Program-made: the position numbers and the translations under genes
Assembly (NCBI GenBank): GCA_025965195.1
Contig: JAOPXK010000086.1
Coordinates: 1 to 64,000 of the forward strand
Source: Marmoricola sp.
Lineage (GTDB): Bacteria > Actinomycetota > Actinomycetes > Propionibacteriales > Nocardioidaceae
Reading direction: 5' to 3'
Length of the DNA: 64,000 bases
Part shown: piece by piece, positions 62,014-64,000 of the stretch
How the letters are laid out: each line of letters begins with the position of its first letter
Position numbering within the stretch: position 1 is the first letter of the stretch
The notes under the pieces: model-generated
Told to the model about the DNA's origin: nothing
What the model saw: only the letters and a program-made list of their open reading frames with translations
The model's database searches: none

Positions 62014-62505
62014 TCAGCTCCGGCCGATCGGGCCCATGGTTGCGTCCAGCAGCCTGGCCAGGTCGGCCGGAGCAATTCCGAGATCGACGCCGCGCTTGCC
62101 CGCGGAGACGTAGATCGTGTCGAACAGCTCGGCGGTCTCGTCGATGACGCTCGGCAGTCGCCTCTTCTGGCCGATCGGGGAGATGCCGCCAACGACGTAC
62201 CCGGTGGCCCGCTCGGCGGCCGCGGGATCGGCCATCACCGCCTTCTTGCCGCCGATCGCGTGCGCGAGCGCCTTGAGGTCGAGCTGCCCGCTGACGGGCA
62301 CCACGGCGACCACCAGCCGGCCATCGACGTCGGCCAGCAAAGTCTTGAAGACGGTGTCGGGATCGAGGCCGAGCGCATCTGCCGCCTCGAGGCCGTACGA
62401 CGACGCGGCTGGATCGTGCGCGTAGGCATGGACGGTGAAGCTGATCCCGGCAGTGGTCAGCGCAACCGTCGCGGGGGTGCCGACGTGGTCCTTCGGTTTC
62501 GACAT
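62014..62505 (-). CDS. ybaK: YbaK/EbsC-family aminoacyl-tRNA deacylase
   Basis: The 163-aa protein belongs to the editing-domain family that removes Cys from tRNA-Pro. Features are GTPATVALTTAGISFTVHAY, YGLEAADALGLDPDTVFKTLLA with the catalytic Lys context (about 53), VVPVSGQLDLKALAHAIGGKKAVMA, and GYVVGGISPIGQKRRLPSVIDE (about 102). It is a stand-alone enzyme acting in the cytoplasm. It converges with the DUF3352 gene (10-nt gap) and lies 11 nt downstream of the LON-domain gene. Confidence 0.94.
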   Translation of the reverse strand: MSKPKDHVGTPATVALTTAGISFTVHAYAHDPAASSYGLEAADALGLDPDTVFKTLLADVDGRLVVAVVPVSGQLDLKALAHAIGGKKAVMADPAAAERATGYVVGGISPIGQKRRLPSVIDETAELFDTIYVSAGKRGVDLGIAPADLARLLDATMGPIGRS

Positions 62506-62516
62506 CTCCGGTGCGC

Positions 62517-63182
62517 CTAGTTGGGGGACCAGCGGGTACGCGCGACCTCGGTGGCGGGTAGCGAAGGGATCGCCCGCATCGCCCGCATCTCCTCCAGCAG
62601 CGCCCGGCGGAGCATGCCGAGCCGTTCCTGGGTGTCCTCGGCCTCGAGCAGAGCCTGCCGCTCGCGAAGGGTGAGCAGGCAGGTCGCGGACAGCGAGTAG
62701 GACAGGTACGCCGGATCGCTCGGCATCACTCCGGAGAGCACGGGTCCGCCGCGGAGCTCGGAGAGCTGCTCGCGGTAGACCTCGAACGTCGCGAGCGTCC
62801 GGATGGCCTCATCCACGGCTCCCGGCTCGTCGACGTCCTCGAGCAGCTCCACCTCGGCGGTGAAGTACTCCCCACTGGTGTCCAGGTCGTTCATCCGAAG
62901 TCGCTGGCGACCGGTGATCTCGATGTCGAACGTGCCGTCGTCGTACCGCTCGACGGTGGTGAGCTGGACGAGGGTGCCGATCCGGTGCGCCGACTGCATC
63001 CCGTGGTCGCCGACCTCGTAGCCCTCGCGGATCGCAACCACCCCGAAGATGCGGTCGGCAGGCTCCGGCTGGGCCATCAGGTCGCGCACCAGCACCCGGT
63101 AGCGGTCCTCGAAGATGTGCAGAGGCGTGACCACACCGGGGAACAACACAGCGTTGAGCGGGAACACCGGCACCGTCGTCAC
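62517..63182 (-). CDS. LON substrate-binding (LAN) domain protein
   Basis: The 221-aa protein consists of only the Lon N-terminal, PUA-like domain: VPVFPLNAVLFPGVVTPLHIFEDRYRVLVRDL (about 5-36), FGVVAIREGYEVG, HRIGTLVQLTTVERYDDGTFDIEITGRQR (about 65-95), and a helical bundle. No ATPase or protease domain follows. Stand-alone LAN proteins are common and poorly understood; a role in protein quality control is assumed. It diverges from hisD (104-nt gap). Confidence 0.92.
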   Translation of the reverse strand: MTTVPVFPLNAVLFPGVVTPLHIFEDRYRVLVRDLMAQPEPADRIFGVVAIREGYEVGDHGMQSAHRIGTLVQLTTVERYDDGTFDIEITGRQRLRMNDLDTSGEYFTAEVELLEDVDEPGAVDEAIRTLATFEVYREQLSELRGGPVLSGVMPSDPAYLSYSLSATCLLTLRERQALLEAEDTQERLGMLRRALLEEMRAMRAIPSLPATEVARTRWSPN

Positions 63183-63273
63183 GTGGCCAATCTATGACGG
63201 CCGCTCACAGCCGTTCGCACCCGCGCTCGTCCCGTCGCCTGAAATGTGGCCGGGGAGGGGCCGTTCGCCGCCC

Positions 63274-63279
63274 TAGACT
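63274..63279 (+). promoter_or_regulatory. -10 element of hisD, leaderless promoter
   Basis: TAGACT is followed by 7 nt and ATG 63287. The promoter geometry predicts transcription starting at the ATG. Confidence 0.5.
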
Positions 63280-63286
63280 TGAGGAC

Positions 63287-64000
63287 ATGATCTCGACAAG
63301 CTCGATCCAGCGGATTCGCCGGATCGACCTCAGGGGTGCCGCCGCGGCCTCTGACTACCGCACCCTCGTCCCGCGCGCCGACTTCGACGTCGAGGCCGCG
63401 GTCCATGTGGTGCGCCCGATCTGTGACGACGTACGCGACCGCGGCGTCGAGGCGATCTCGTCGTACTCGCTGAAGTTCGACGGCGTCACGCAGACCGACA
63501 TCGCCGTACCCGCCGCCGCCATCTCGGACGCCCTGACCCAGCTCGATCCCGCCGTTCGAGCCGGGCTGGAGGAGTCGATCCGCAGGCTCCGCGTGACGTG
63601 CGAGGCCGAGCTCGAGTCCGACACCGTGACCGATCTCGGTCCGGGTGCCCGGGTGACGGCGCGGATGGTGCCGGTCGACCGCGTCGGCCTCTACGTGCCC
63701 GGTGGCCTGGCTCCGCTGGTCTCCACGGTGGTGATGAACGTGGTACCCGCCCAGGTGGCCGGCGTCGGCTCGATCGCGCTCTCCAGCTCACCCCAGAAGG
63801 AGTTCGGCGGTCTGCCGCACCCGACGATCCTGGCGGCGTGCGCGCTGCTCGGCATCGACGAGGTGTACGCCGTCGGTGGCGCGCAGGCGATCGCGATGTT
63901 CGCCTACGGTGCCGGAGCCTGCCGTCGGGTCGACCTCGTCACGGGTCCTGGCAACATCTACGTCGTCGCGGCCAAGCGGTTGCTCAAGGGCGTGATCGGC
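63287..64000 (+). CDS. hisD: Histidinol dehydrogenase (3' truncated by window edge)
   Basis: Absent from the ORF track because no stop occurs before the window ends; 238 codons are visible. HisD catalyses the last two steps of histidine synthesis, oxidising histidinol to histidine with NAD. The visible part shows IRRIDLRG, YVPGGLAPLVSTVVMNVVPAQVAGV (about 126) and VYAVGGAQAIAMFAYG plus RVDLVTGPGNIYVVAAKR (about 217), all hallmarks of HisD. It is likely the first gene of a his operon continuing to the right. Confidence 0.96.
   Translation, partial: MISTSSIQRIRRIDLRGAAAASDYRTLVPRADFDVEAAVHVVRPICDDVRDRGVEAISSYSLKFDGVTQTDIAVPAAAISDALTQLDPAVRAGLEESIRRLRVTCEAELESDTVTDLGPGARVTARMVPVDRVGLYVPGGLAPLVSTVVMNVVPAQVAGVGSIALSSSPQKEFGGLPHPTILAACALLGIDEVYAVGGAQAIAMFAYGAGACRRVDLVTGPGNIYVVAAKRLLKGVIG

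Overview
The window is a 64 kb stretch of a high-GC actinobacterial chromosome with dense, GC3-rich coding, many GTG starts and many 1-4 nt start/stop overlaps. Gene content and order (hpf - response regulator - secA; actinobacterial dcw cluster with sepF, yggT and divIVA but no ftsA; ileS with a T-box; 180 kDa NAD-glutamate dehydrogenase; WS/DGAT acyltransferase) point to the Propionibacteriales, most likely Nocardioides or a close relative. This assignment is inference; no 16S gene is present. No tRNA, rRNA, insertion sequence, prophage or CRISPR array was seen. The window reads as conserved core chromosome.

Left part (1-12 kb): 3' end of hpf, an orphan NarL-type response regulator coupled to a YcaQ-like winged-helix protein, then secA. 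Next come a convergent Rv3235-like/LysM pair, an uncharacterised gene, an excisionase-type HTH gene diverging from a SAF (CpaB-like) and CpaE-like ATPase pair, a lipoprotein, and a cupredoxin-like lipoprotein with a polytopic membrane protein.

Metabolic part (12-24 kb): a WS/DGAT-family acyltransferase, a DUF6912-type gene, pruA with a perfect GntR/FadR-type operator over its promoter, a 42-residue membrane ORF missing from the ORF track, two tandem DUF2505 genes, tryptophan 2,3-dioxygenase, NAD-GDH and a methyltransferase. PruA, GDH and TDO suggest amino-acid catabolism feeding glutamate and 2-oxoglutarate.

Cell envelope and division part (23-49 kb): an L,D-transpeptidase, a DUF3040 protein, a moxR-DUF58-transglutaminase operon read leftward, then the dcw cluster read rightward: mraZ, small membrane ORF, rsmH, ftsL-like, ftsI, murE, murF, mraY, murD, ftsW, murG, murC, ftsQ, ftsZ, pgeF, yggS, sepF, yggT, divIVA. 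Four GTGGAG boxes at exact 10-nt spacing overlie the mraZ promoter. An 88-nt nested palindrome separates ftsQ from ftsZ.

Right part (49-64 kb): ileS on the minus strand with a T-box leader, a histone-H1-like/DksA fusion protein, lspA, an RluD-type pseudouridine synthase, a GNAT-chorismate mutase fusion, dnaE, a membrane protein, a DUF3352 protein, YbaK, a LON-domain protein and the 5' part of hisD.

No single spectacular new system stands out. The best leads are non-coding: the ftsQ-ftsZ nested palindrome, a 22-nt phased and inverted repeat array between divIVA and ileS, the operator at pruA, and palindromes before the response regulator. Among proteins, the leads are the GNAT-chorismate mutase fusion, the histone-DksA fusion and the HTH/SAF/CpaE cassette.
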